Source: CAVQBJ01 sp963724405 (GTDB lineage Bacteria > Actinomycetota > Thermoleophilia > Solirubrobacterales > Solirubrobacteraceae). From it: a stretch of DNA of 64,000 bases. Location: positions 1,736,001-1,800,000 of the forward strand of contig CAVRUQ010000003.1 in the NCBI GenBank assembly GCA_963724405.1. The letters run 5' to 3'. Under the pieces are notes generated by a model. That model saw nothing but the letters and a program-made list of their open reading frames with translations, did not search any database and had not been told where the DNA came from. Below are positions 9,293 through 17,539 of this stretch, piece after piece. A program made the translations under genes and the position numbers. The number at the start of each line of letters is the position of its first letter. Position 1 is the first letter of the stretch.

Positions 9293-9329
9293 TGCTCGAT
9301 CCTCTCTCCTGGTGGAAGAAGATCGAGCA
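9293..9329 (+). repeat. Intergenic hairpin, copy B of a 37-nt conserved element
   Basis: Nine-base arms (TGCTCGATC / GATCGAGCA) flank a 19-base middle containing CTGGTG. The same 37-nt layout occurs on the minus strand at 48837-48873, with 8 differences, two of which (positions 3 and 35) form a compensatory pair in the stem. It lies between convergent genes and may also act as a terminator. See the finding on this element. Confidence 0.6.
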
Positions 9330-9357
9330 ACCTTCACCCTCGAACCGCCCGCACACC

Positions 9358-10620
9358 TCAGCCCGCGGCGCTGAGCGCGGCGCCCGCCGCGGGCTCGCCC
9401 CGCGACGGCCGGATCCGCCGGACCGCCGCCACGCCGATCGCGGCGACGAGCAGGCAGGTCAGGCCGCCGAGCCCGAGGCCCGCGCGGGCCCCGGAGGCGG
9501 CCATCACGAGGCCCACGATCGGGCCGCCGATCGGGGTGGAGCCCTGGAAGGCCACGAACCACAGCGACATCACGCGGCCGCGCATCGAGGGCTCGGCGAT
9601 GAGCTGGAGCGTCGCGTTGCCGGTCGACATGAAGGCGATGCTGCTCGCCCCGACGAGCGCGAGCGCGACGAGCTCGACGGCGAGCGTGGGAGCGGCGGCG
9701 GCGAAGAGCATCGTCACCCCGAAGGCGGTCGCCGCCCCGGTGAGGAAGCGCAGCCCGATCCGTCCACGGCCGGCGACGAACAATCCGCCGATCACCGCGC
9801 CGACGCCCATCGCCGCGGTCATGAAGCCGAAGCCGGTCGCGCCGACGTGCAGCCCCTGCCTGGCCATCACGGGCAGGGAGACCTGGAACTCGTACGCGAG
9901 CGTCCCGGCGAGCCCCATCATCAGCAGCGGCACCGCGAGCTCGGGGGTGCGGGCCACGTAGCGCAGGCCCTGACGCAGCTGACCCCGGGCGCGCGGCGCC
10001 GGCGCGCTCGGCGTCAGGGCGGACCGGTCGAGCATCAGCAGCGAGGTGACGACCGCCCCGAAGCTGGCGGCGTTGATGAGGAAGCACACGCCGACTCCGA
10101 CGGTCGCGATGAGGATGCCGGCCACCGCCGGGCCGATGGCCCGGGCGACGTTGACGAGCACCGAGTTGAGGCTGACGGCATTGCGCAGGTGGACGGGCCC
10201 GACCATCTCGAGCATGAACGACTGACGCGCCGGGTTCTCGAAGGCGTTGTTGACGCCGAGCAGGGCCGCGAGCAACGCGATCTCCCACACGCGCGCGGAC
10301 CCGGACACGACGAGCAGCCCGAGCACGAGCGCCTGCAGGCCCATGAGGCTCTGCAGCCCGATCATCAGCCGTCGCTTGTCGACACGGTCGGCGATCACGC
10401 CGCCGTAGGGCGCGAGCAGCAGCACCGGCAGCGTCTGTGCGGCCACGACGAGGCCGAGCGCCGTGCTCGAGTGCGTCAGCGTCAGCACGAGCCACGACTG
10501 GGCGGTCATCTGCATCCAGGTGCCGACGAGCGACACCGACTGCCCGGAGATGTAGCGCCGGTAGTTGGGGACCGCGAGCGCCGCGAAGGTGATGCGTCCC
10601 GCCTTTTCGACGCGGGTCAC
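9358..10620 (-). CDS. MFS transporter (MFS_3 / EntS-like)
   Basis: The 420-residue protein shows the repeated hydrophobic helices of the major facilitator superfamily. The N-terminal ISGQSVSLVGTWMQMTAQSW and the GVIADRVDKRRLM loop (A-motif, GxxxDRxxRR type) are characteristic of the MFS_3 group that includes enterobactin exporters. It is probably a proton-driven exporter. The GTG start overlaps the TGA of the MarR gene by four bases, so translation is coupled and MarR regulation is very likely. The C-terminus is short and cytoplasmic. Confidence 0.85.
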   Translation of the reverse strand: MTRVEKAGRITFAALAVPNYRRYISGQSVSLVGTWMQMTAQSWLVLTLTHSSTALGLVVAAQTLPVLLLAPYGGVIADRVDKRRLMIGLQSLMGLQALVLGLLVVSGSARVWEIALLAALLGVNNAFENPARQSFMLEMVGPVHLRNAVSLNSVLVNVARAIGPAVAGILIATVGVGVCFLINAASFGAVVTSLLMLDRSALTPSAPAPRARGQLRQGLRYVARTPELAVPLLMMGLAGTLAYEFQVSLPVMARQGLHVGATGFGFMTAAMGVGAVIGGLFVAGRGRIGLRFLTGAATAFGVTMLFAAAAPTLAVELVALALVGASSIAFMSTGNATLQLIAEPSMRGRVMSLWFVAFQGSTPIGGPIVGLVMAASGARAGLGLGGLTCLLVAAIGVAAVRRIRPSRGEPAAGAALSAAG

Positions 10621-11060
10621 GCGCGCCGGTCCTTCAGTCGCTCGGCGAGCGCCTCGAGCACCGGCAGCGCCTCGTCGAGCACGCGCCGCTCCTCGGCGCT
10701 CAGTTGGGCGAGCTGGACGTTAAGCACGTCGCTGCGCTCGTTGAGGATCTTCTCGCGCACGCGCTGGCCCGCCGGGGTCGCGTCGACGAGGGCCGCGCGG
10801 CGATCATCCGGGTCGGCGACGCGTCGCACGAGTCCCCGCGCACCGAGCTCGGCGATGACGCGCGAGAGCATCGTCGGATTGAGGCCTTCGAGCTCCGCGA
10901 GCTCGGACAGGCGCAGCGGGCCCCGGCGACAGACGGTGGCGAGCACCGAGATGAACGTCGGCGTGAGGCCGCCGCCGGCCAGCGTCGGGCGCAGGCGGCG
11001 CGAGAGCTTGCCCACCACCGCCCTCAGGCGGGAGGCAGAGTCGATCCGGGTCTGCGGCAT
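10617..11060 (-). CDS. MarR-family regulator of the adjacent MFS exporter
   Basis: The 147-residue winged-helix protein has the recognition region LSELAELEGLNPTMLSRVIA and the wing DPDDRRAALVDATPAG, the classic MarR D-x-R-D/R signature. The ATG at 11060 was chosen over an upstream ATG at 11096 because AAGGAGG lies directly before it and the upstream ATG falls inside the operator palindrome. It is first gene of a two-gene operon with the MFS exporter and probably represses both, being released by a ligand. Confidence 0.9.
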   Translation of the reverse strand: MPQTRIDSASRLRAVVGKLSRRLRPTLAGGGLTPTFISVLATVCRRGPLRLSELAELEGLNPTMLSRVIAELGARGLVRRVADPDDRRAALVDATPAGQRVREKILNERSDVLNVQLAQLSAEERRVLDEALPVLEALAERLKDRRA

Positions 11061-11083
11061 CGCGCCTCCTTGTTCCAAATACT

Positions 11084-11099
11084 TGCTTGCCAGCAAGCA
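11084..11099. promoter_or_regulatory. MarR operator candidate
   Basis: TGCTTGC-CA-GCAAGCA is a perfect 7-bp inverted repeat with a 2-bp spacer, 24 bp upstream of the marR start codon and set in AT-rich flanks (AAATAC and TTTTA). Size, symmetry and position fit autoregulation by the MarR protein. Confidence 0.7.
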
Positions 11100-11180
11100 T
11101 TTTAGCGCGTCTCGGCGGGCGCGCCGGGGCCCGCACGGTCAGCCGGCCCTCCTGCCGATGAGCGACGCGACCTGCGGGGC

Positions 11181-11798
11181 TTACGACGCCCGGCGCGCCG
11201 CCACGCGCGCGAGCAGCCGGGCACCGAGGCCCCGCGGCGGCGCGGCGGCGTCCGGCTGGATGCCGAGGCTGTTGATCACCCCGGCGAGCATCTCGTAGTG
11301 CCCGATGAGCATGAGCAGCTCGATCAGCTGCCCGTCCGAGTAGGCCGGGCGGAGGGATTCCCAGGTCGGATCCGAGACGCGACGCCGCGCGAACAGCTCC
11401 TCGACGGCGCGCAGGAGCCCGCGCTCGTGCGCGTTCCACAGGGACGCATCGGCGCCCTCGCGGGCGGCCGCGATCCGCTCCGCCGACAGCCCGGTGGCGG
11501 CGGCGATGCGCTCGTGCGCACGCCATTCGTACTCACAGTCGCTCAGGTGGGCGACCCGCAGGATGACGAGCTCTGTGTCGATGCGCGGGATCGTGCCGCC
11601 GGGCATGAGCGTGCCGGCGAAGCGCAGCCAGCGACGGAAGAGCCGGCGGTTGCGCCCGAGCGTGGTGAACAGATTCAGCGGCCCGGTCCCGGTCGCTGCC
11701 CCCGAGATCTCCGCAATGAGCGCGTTGACCGATCCGATCTCGGCGCGGCTGCCGGGAGTCAGGCGAGGCTCGGGGTACGCTTCTGGACGGCCAGGCAT
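11181..11798 (-). CDS. Carboxymuconolactone decarboxylase-family protein (AhpD-like fold)
   Basis: The 205-residue helical protein contains HLSDCEYEWRAHERIAAATG, the CMD/AhpD core with a single Cys and E-x-x-x-H spacing rather than CxxC, so it is unlikely to be a classical AhpD peroxidase partner. Members of this group are often annotated as CMD-family proteins of unknown substrate. The start at MPGRPEAYPEPR is favoured because TACGGT on the minus strand (plus positions 11806-11811) lies seven bases upstream, a leaderless arrangement. It is divergent from the GT39 gene at 11815, and the two start regions almost touch. Confidence 0.75.
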   Translation of the reverse strand: MPGRPEAYPEPRLTPGSRAEIGSVNALIAEISGAATGTGPLNLFTTLGRNRRLFRRWLRFAGTLMPGGTIPRIDTELVILRVAHLSDCEYEWRAHERIAAATGLSAERIAAAREGADASLWNAHERGLLRAVEELFARRRVSDPTWESLRPAYSDGQLIELLMLIGHYEMLAGVINSLGIQPDAAAPPRGLGARLLARVAARRAS

Positions 11799-11804
11799 GA
11801 CCCG

Positions 11805-11811
11805 TACCGTA
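11805..11811. promoter_or_regulatory. Overlapping divergent -10 sequences
   Basis: TACCGTA reads as TACCGT on the plus strand and TACGGT on the minus strand. The minus-strand box is seven bases from the CMD-family start (11798); the plus-strand box is only four bases from the ATG at 11815. The two genes may share one compact divergent promoter. Confidence 0.4.
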
Positions 11812-11814
11812 TTG

Positions 11815-13305
11815 ATGCGCGGGTATGAGCGTCCGGTCGCGCCCGTGGCGTGGCCGGCGGTCTTGGGCATGGCCGCGGCCGCGATGGCCGCGCTGGCTCT
11901 CACGAGCGGCCGCTACGGCTATCACCGCGACGAGCTGTACTTCATCGCCGCCGGCTCGCACCTCGCGTGGGGATACCCCGACCAGCCGCTGCTGACCCCG
12001 CTGCTCGCGCACGCGATGAACGGGCTCGCGCCCGGCTCGCTGCTCGCGCTGCGCGCCCCGGCGATCCTCGCCGGCGGCGTCACGACCGTCGCCACCGGCC
12101 TGCTCGCGCGCGAGCTGGGCGGGGGCCGACGGGCGCAGCTGCTCGCGGCTGCGTGCTGGGCGGCCGGCGCGATCTGCCTCGTGACCGGCCACTTCCTCAC
12201 CACCACCACCGGCGACGTGGCCGCGACGGCCGTCGCCGCACTGCTGATCGTGCATGTGCTTCGCACGGGGGACGATCGCTGGTGGCTTCCGGCCGGGCTC
12301 GTCGTCGGCGTCGGTCTGCTGAACAAGTCGCTCGTCGGCGTCGTCATCGCGCTCGTGCTCGGCGCGCTCGTGTTGCTCGGTCCCCGCGAGACGCTGCGCT
12401 CGCGCTGGTTCGTGGGCGGCATCGCGGTCGCCGTGCTCGGCGCCCTGCCCTACGGCCTCTGGCAGCTCGCCCACGGCGTGCCGCAGGAGGCGCTCGCCCG
12501 GTCGATCGCATCGACCGGCGCCGAGGGCGGCCGCGTCGGCGTCATTCCGTTCCAGTTCCTGCTCATCGGCCCGCTGCTCGCGCCCGTGTGGATCGCCGGG
12601 ATCGTGTCGCTGCTGCGCGACCCGGCCCTGTACGCGTACCGCTGCTTCGCCGTGGCCTACCTCCTGCTCATCCCGCTGCTGATCGTCACCGGCGGCAAGG
12701 CCTACTACACGGCCGGCCTCCTTCCGGTGGCGCTCGCCGCCGGCTCGCGCGCCACCGAGCGGTGGATGTCGCGGCGGCCCCGCCGGGTCGCGGCGCTCGT
12801 CCTGGCCGTCGGGCTCACCGCGGCGATCAGTGCGGTCATCGGGCTGTCGGTGCTGCCGGCCGACCAGCTGCGCGGCAGCATCGTGGTCGCGCTGAACCCG
12901 GACGAGGGCGAGATGGTCGGTTGGCCGCGCTTCACGGACACCGTCGCGGCGGTCTACCACTCGCTGGCGCCCGCCCAGCGCATGCGCACGGCGGTGTTCA
13001 CGAGCAACTACGGCGAGGCCGGGGCGATCGCGCTCCTCGGCCCGGCCCGCGGGCTGCCGTACCCGTTCAGCGGCCACAACGGCTGGTGGTTCTGGGGCCC
13101 GCCCCCGAACTCCGACACCTCCGCGCTGCTCGTCGGGATCGACCGCTCGACGGCCGCGAGCGATTTCGTCGGGTGTCGCGTGCGGGCGCGGATCGACGAC
13201 GGCATCGGCCTGAACAACCAGGAGCAGGGCGAGCCGGTCTGGGTGTGCCCGGCCGAGCGCGAGCCCTGGTCGCGGCTGTGGCCCTCGCTGCGCCACTACA
13301 ACTGA
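11815..13305 (+). CDS. GT39-family (ArnT/PMT-like) membrane glycosyltransferase
   Basis: The 496-residue polytopic membrane protein has the N-terminal motif YHRDELYFIAAGSHLAWGYP, where the D-E pair of the first extracytoplasmic loop is the catalytic acidic site of ArnT/PMT enzymes, and DQPLLTPLLAH after it. Roughly ten or more hydrophobic helices follow, with a ~130-residue extracytoplasmic C-terminal domain. It probably transfers a sugar from a polyprenyl phosphate to an envelope target. The start could be the ATG at 11797 (in frame) instead of 11815. It is unlike the YkcB-type enzyme at 6156: there is no Gly-rich linker. Confidence 0.8.
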   Translation: MRGYERPVAPVAWPAVLGMAAAAMAALALTSGRYGYHRDELYFIAAGSHLAWGYPDQPLLTPLLAHAMNGLAPGSLLALRAPAILAGGVTTVATGLLARELGGGRRAQLLAAACWAAGAICLVTGHFLTTTTGDVAATAVAALLIVHVLRTGDDRWWLPAGLVVGVGLLNKSLVGVVIALVLGALVLLGPRETLRSRWFVGGIAVAVLGALPYGLWQLAHGVPQEALARSIASTGAEGGRVGVIPFQFLLIGPLLAPVWIAGIVSLLRDPALYAYRCFAVAYLLLIPLLIVTGGKAYYTAGLLPVALAAGSRATERWMSRRPRRVAALVLAVGLTAAISAVIGLSVLPADQLRGSIVVALNPDEGEMVGWPRFTDTVAAVYHSLAPAQRMRTAVFTSNYGEAGAIALLGPARGLPYPFSGHNGWWFWGPPPNSDTSALLVGIDRSTAASDFVGCRVRARIDDGIGLNNQEQGEPVWVCPAEREPWSRLWPSLRHYN

Positions 13306-13312
13306 CCGAGCG

Positions 13313-13328
13313 CGGCCCGCGGGGGCCG
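13313..13328. terminator. GC hairpin between convergent genes
   Basis: CGGCCC-gcgg-GGGCCG lies eight bases after the GT39 stop and 20 bases before the permease stop. It could end transcription in both directions. There is no U-tract. Confidence 0.45.
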
Positions 13329-13347
13329 TGGCAGCGGTGCTCCGGCG

Positions 13348-15582
13348 TCAGTCGGGAAGGTGGAAAGGCACGGCCGTGATCGCGATCCCCTCGTAGTCGC
13401 GCAGGGCGCTGCGCAGGCGCGGGCCGAGTCGGTTGTGCAGGACCTGCTCCCAGCGATGGCGGGTCACGATCTCGGCGACGATGACCGTGAGCGTCACGTC
13501 GGACCGCTGCAGGTGCAGGGCCTCGATGTAGTTGGCGAGCGGCTCGAGCGTCGCGCGGTAGGGCGACACGACGACCTCGAGCGGGACGTGATCGCCCCAC
13601 GCCCCCCAGTAGCGGTGGAAGCGATCGGCCTCGTCCTCGCTCGGGCTGATGTGCACCGCGAGCACGGGTACCGAGAGCGACACCGCGTAGGCGAGCGCGC
13701 GCAGCGCGGCGAGATCGAGCACGGCGGTCGGGACGACGAGGAGGTGGCGGATCTCGGAGGGGTCGGCCTGCTCCTCGAGGCTGTGGTGGATCTCCGGCAC
13801 CCGCACGCGGCCCGGGGCGAACGAGCGCGTGTGCGTGTCCCGGTCGGGGTGCGGCGTGAGCGCTTCCCGCGCGCGGTCGTAGTGGCGGCGTATGCGCAGG
13901 CAGAGCAGGACGATCGCCGGGATGAGGATGACGACCACCCAGGCGCCCTGGGTGAACTTCGTCAGGGCGGCGATCACCACGACGATCCCCGACAGGGATG
14001 ACCCGACCGCGTTCGTGACCAGCGCGCCGCGCCAGCCCGCATCGCGGCTGCGCCACCAGTGCGCGACCATGCCCGCCTGCGCGAGCGTGAAGGCGAGGAA
14101 CACGCCGACCGCGAACAGCGGGATGAGCGGCTCGGTCTGCCCGCCGAAGGCGGCGTAGATGATCGCCGAGGCGATCGCGAGCAGCATGATGCCGTTCGTG
14201 AAGGCGAGCCGGTCGCCCATGCGCAGGAACGCGCGCGGCACGTACCCATCGCGGGCCATGAAGAAGAGCAGGCGCGGCAGGCCGTTGAAGGCCGAGTTGG
14301 CGGCCACGAGCAGGATGAGCGCCGTGGCCGCCTGCACGAACCCGTACAGCACGCCCCCGCCGACGGTGAGGTGGGCGAGCTTGGAGAGGACGGTCTGGGT
14401 GCCGCCGGGGCTGACGCCGTCGAGGTAGGCGAGCACGACGACGCCGACGAACATCGAGATGAGCAGGCCCATCATCACCGTGAGCGTGCGGCGGGCGTTG
14501 ACCGCCTCGGGCGGCTTGAACACCGGGACCGCGTTGGAGATGACCTCGATGCCGGTCATCGCCGTCGCGCCCGAGGCGAACGCACGTAGCACGAGCAGCA
14601 CGCCGAGCGCCTCGGTCGGGGCGGTATAGGGCGGGGGCACGGGTTTGAATCCCGTCGAGCCGGAGTCGACGAGCCCGACGACCAGGACGAGCCCGATCGC
14701 GAGCACGAACAGGTACGTCGGGGCGGCGAAGAGCGCACCGGCCTCGCGCGTCCCGCGCACGTTCCCGGCGACGAGCAGCGCGATCACGACGAGGCCGAGC
14801 GGGACGACGGCCGAGCCGAGCGACGGCACCGCCGAGGTGACGGCGGCCACCCCCGAGGCCACCGACACCGCGACGGTGAGTATGTAGTCGAGGATCAGCC
14901 CCGCCCCGGCGAGCACCCCCCAGATCGGGCCGAGGCTGTCGCTGGCGACGATGTAGGAACCGCCGCCATGCGGGTAGGCGCGGATCACCTGGCGGTAGCC
15001 GAGGCCGACGGCGAGCATGAGCACCGCGATCGCACCGCCGATCGGCAGTGAGAGCTTCAGCTCGGCGCTGCCGGCGAGCAGCAGCACGGCGAGCATCGCC
15101 TCGGGGCCGTACGCGACCGACGAGATCGCGTCCGGGGACAGGACGGGGAGGGCGAGTGCCTTGCTCATTCGCTCCTCGGCGAGCGCGGTGGAGCGCAGCG
15201 GCGCGCCCACGAAGACGCGGCGCGCGGCGAACAGCGCGCGGCCGAGACGCGACTCGGGCTCGGACGCCTCCGGCGTGGCCTCGAGGTCCTCCGGGTGCCC
15301 GGGCCGGACCGTCGCGATCCGGACCAAGCGCCCCGGTCCGCTGACCTCCTCGTACTCCAGGTGCGGGTCGACCGGCAGGGCCTTCTCCCAGGCCTCGCGA
15401 TCGGGGACGCATCCCGACCAGGATTGCCCGACCGCCTGGAGCGCGCGGAGCTGGCGCGTGTCGAGCGCGGGCAGCGTCGCCGTCGGGCTGACGGTCGCGT
15501 CGATGGAGCCGGCGTGCGACCCGGCGGGCGCGCCGTTGTGCTCTGGTGGGTCCGCTGGCGTCGGGTTGTCCGTGTCGTTCAC
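13348..15582 (-). CDS. APC-superfamily permease with UspA-like C-terminal domain
   Basis: The protein has 744 residues. An N-terminal cytoplasmic extension of ~130 residues precedes the amino-acid/polyamine/organocation transporter core (ALALPVLSPDAISSVAYGPE, then GYRQVIRAYPHGGGSYIVA, both conserved helices of the family). The C-terminal ~170 residues resemble a universal-stress-like nucleotide-binding fold (LLVVPTAVLDLAALRALAYA). The architecture matches actinobacterial proteins of the Rv2690c type. The GTG at 15582 is preferred for its AGGA upstream; in-frame starts at 15618 and 15597 are possible. The substrate is unknown. Confidence 0.75.
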   Translation of the reverse strand: MNDTDNPTPADPPEHNGAPAGSHAGSIDATVSPTATLPALDTRQLRALQAVGQSWSGCVPDREAWEKALPVDPHLEYEEVSGPGRLVRIATVRPGHPEDLEATPEASEPESRLGRALFAARRVFVGAPLRSTALAEERMSKALALPVLSPDAISSVAYGPEAMLAVLLLAGSAELKLSLPIGGAIAVLMLAVGLGYRQVIRAYPHGGGSYIVASDSLGPIWGVLAGAGLILDYILTVAVSVASGVAAVTSAVPSLGSAVVPLGLVVIALLVAGNVRGTREAGALFAAPTYLFVLAIGLVLVVGLVDSGSTGFKPVPPPYTAPTEALGVLLVLRAFASGATAMTGIEVISNAVPVFKPPEAVNARRTLTVMMGLLISMFVGVVVLAYLDGVSPGGTQTVLSKLAHLTVGGGVLYGFVQAATALILLVAANSAFNGLPRLLFFMARDGYVPRAFLRMGDRLAFTNGIMLLAIASAIIYAAFGGQTEPLIPLFAVGVFLAFTLAQAGMVAHWWRSRDAGWRGALVTNAVGSSLSGIVVVIAALTKFTQGAWVVVILIPAIVLLCLRIRRHYDRAREALTPHPDRDTHTRSFAPGRVRVPEIHHSLEEQADPSEIRHLLVVPTAVLDLAALRALAYAVSLSVPVLAVHISPSEDEADRFHRYWGAWGDHVPLEVVVSPYRATLEPLANYIEALHLQRSDVTLTVIVAEIVTRHRWEQVLHNRLGPRLRSALRDYEGIAITAVPFHLPD

Positions 15583-15696
15583 AGCGGTCCTGCTCACACG
15601 GCCGGGGGCGCGCGTCATGCTAGCGGCGGCGGCACCCGGCCGAGCCGTGCGGCGCCGCCGCGGCACGCGGCGGGTCGACGCGTCATCGTGTGCGCG

Positions 15697-16392
15697 GTGA
15701 AGCGGATCGGCCTACTCGGCGGAATGAGCTGGGAATCCTCGGCCGAGTACTACCGATTCGTCAACGAGGCGGTCCGGGCCCGTCTCGGCGGTCTGCACTC
15801 GGCCGACTGCCTCCTGCGCTCGGTCGACTTCGCCGAGATCGAGGCGATGCAGCGGGCCGGCGACTGGGTGGAGGCGGGGAGCCGGCTTGCCGGCGAGGCG
15901 CGGGCGCTGGTGACCGGCGGGGCCGAGCTGATCGTGCTCTGCACGAACACGATGCACAAGGTCGCCGACGCGATCGCGGACGGCCTCGGCGTTCCGCTCG
16001 TGCACATCGCCGACACCACCGCCGACGCCGTGCACGCGTCCGGGCTGCAGACCGTCGGCCTGCTGGCGACCGCGTACACGATGGAACAGGACTTCTACGT
16101 CGGCCGGCTGCGAGAGCGCCACGGGCTCGAGGTGATCGTCCCCTGCGCGGACGACCGCCGGCTCGTGCACGACGTCATCTACGAGGAGCTCTGCCGCGGC
16201 GTCGTGCTCGAGACGTCACGGAGCGTGTACCGGGCCGTGATGCGACGCCTGGTCGCCGCCGGGGCCGAGGGGATCCTGCTCGGCTGCACCGAGATCGAGC
16301 TCCTCGTCGGCCCCGACGACGCGCCGGTTCCCCTGTTCGACACGACCCGGCTGCACGCCGAGCGTGCCGTCGAGCTCGCGCTCGCGACCTGA
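15697..16392 (+). CDS. Aspartate/glutamate racemase family protein
   Basis: The 231-residue protein opens with KRIGLLGGMSWESSAEYY, the signature N-terminus of Asp/Glu racemases. The two catalytic Cys are in ELIVLCTNTMHK and GILLGCTEIELL. These enzymes interconvert L- and D-amino acids without cofactor. The GTG at 15697 gives the canonical M-K-x-I-G-L-L-G-G start; an in-frame GTG nine bases upstream is the alternative. It ends eight bases before the convergent 220-aa gene. Confidence 0.85.
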   Translation: MKRIGLLGGMSWESSAEYYRFVNEAVRARLGGLHSADCLLRSVDFAEIEAMQRAGDWVEAGSRLAGEARALVTGGAELIVLCTNTMHKVADAIADGLGVPLVHIADTTADAVHASGLQTVGLLATAYTMEQDFYVGRLRERHGLEVIVPCADDRRLVHDVIYEELCRGVVLETSRSVYRAVMRRLVAAGAEGILLGCTEIELLVGPDDAPVPLFDTTRLHAERAVELALAT

Positions 16393-16399
16393 GCATCGG

Positions 16400-17062
16400 T
16401 CAGTGCTTGCTCGCCTCCTGGGTGGCGAGCGCGAGCGCCGCGTCCCAGTCGATGACGATGTACTGGTCCCCGCGATCGGGGAGTCGCTTGGCCGGCACCG
16501 TGTTGCCCGGGTAGATGAGCGGCACGGCGTCGGCGGGCACCGGGTTGCCCACCTGCACCTGGTAGGGCGCCCGGCCGTCGGCCATCACCGTCAGCAGGAA
16601 CGCGTACATGTCCTTGCCGGCCTGGTTGCGCGTCCCGAGCGGCTGCGACTGGACGATGACGGCGCGGCAGTGCTCGCCGTATTCGAGGACCTCGGCGGCC
16701 GAGCTCGTGTTCGGATCGCCGTTCGCCGCCATCGTCACGGTCGGTGGCGCCTCGTTGAGCGACAGCGCGATCTCCGAGTGGTCGTTCGGGTTCACGCGCA
16801 CGGCGACGGTCGGCTGACCGCTGATGAGCTGCGGCAGGACGGTCGCCATGATCGCCTGGCGGCACGTGGCGGTGTAGCGCGGCTCGTTGTCGAGCTGGAC
16901 CTCGACGGTGAACACGCAGACGTGCGCCGGGTTGAAGTCGGCGCCCACGCTCACCGAGGTCTGCTTGACGTCGACGATGATGCCCCGTCCGAGGAGCCCG
17001 TCCTCGAGCAGCTTCTCCGACACCGAGCCGGTCAGGTTGCGCAGCTTGCCGAACAGGCCCAT
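16400..17062 (-). CDS. Conserved protein of unknown function next to the flotillin genes
   Basis: The protein has 220 residues. I do not recognise a named domain. It starts MGLFGKLRNLTGSVSEKLLE with a clear AAGGAGA site six bases upstream. The N-terminus could form an amphipathic helix. The rest alternates short beta-like segments (GRGIIVDVKQTSVSVG, YTATCRQAIMATVLPQLISG) without a signal peptide or membrane span. Its gene is divergent from the NfeD-like and flotillin genes, which makes a shared membrane-associated role plausible but unproven. Confidence 0.6.
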   Translation of the reverse strand: MGLFGKLRNLTGSVSEKLLEDGLLGRGIIVDVKQTSVSVGADFNPAHVCVFTVEVQLDNEPRYTATCRQAIMATVLPQLISGQPTVAVRVNPNDHSEIALSLNEAPPTVTMAANGDPNTSSAAEVLEYGEHCRAVIVQSQPLGTRNQAGKDMYAFLLTVMADGRAPYQVQVGNPVPADAVPLIYPGNTVPAKRLPDRGDQYIVIDWDAALALATQEASKH

Positions 17063-17274
17063 CTGGATCTCCTTCTCGTCGTGCTGGTCTGGCGGTCGGA
17101 GCCAGTCTCGCCCCGCGCCGACCGCCGCGCAGTGCCGGATGGGTGTCAACCTGCTGTCGAGTTGCTGCCGACGAGCGTGACCCTTCCGCGGGCGGGCCCG
17201 AGGCGGCTGCCGGGCGCCGAGAGTTTGATGAGATTCTCCTGCACGGTACGCGCCTCGACTGGTACAACTCCGCC

Positions 17275-17496
17275 GTGGCCTCTGACGAGCAAGTGTCCGG
17301 ACTGTCGGGCCGGCTGACGATCGCCACGCGCGGCGCCGCCGGGCCCGGCGAGGTGAGCCTCCGCACGGCGGGTGGCACCGAGTCCTACATCGCCTTCTCC
17401 GAAGTGCCGATTCCCCGAGGGGCGACCGTGCTCGTGCTGAGCTTCGAGGGCGCCAGGACGGTCAACGTCATGCCCTGGCAGGAACCAGCCGCCTGA
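17275..17496 (+). CDS. Small NfeD-like OB-fold protein
   Basis: The 73-residue protein reads as a single NfeD C-terminal OB domain: GLSGRLTIATRGAAGPGEV, then IPRGATVLVLSFEGARTVNV, matching the strand order and the G-x-V-x-V turn of NfeD partners of flotillins. It lacks the protease and membrane parts of full NfeD. The GTG at 17275 follows TACAAC by six bases, so it may be leaderless. It is 43 bp upstream of the flotillin gene on the same strand, the usual NfeD-flotillin pairing, and probably modulates flotillin assemblies. Confidence 0.65.
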   Translation: MASDEQVSGLSGRLTIATRGAAGPGEVSLRTAGGTESYIAFSEVPIPRGATVLVLSFEGARTVNVMPWQEPAA

Positions 17497-17539
17497 CCGG
17501 CCGCGCGGCGCGGCAATCCCCGAAAGGACTGAGGAGAAC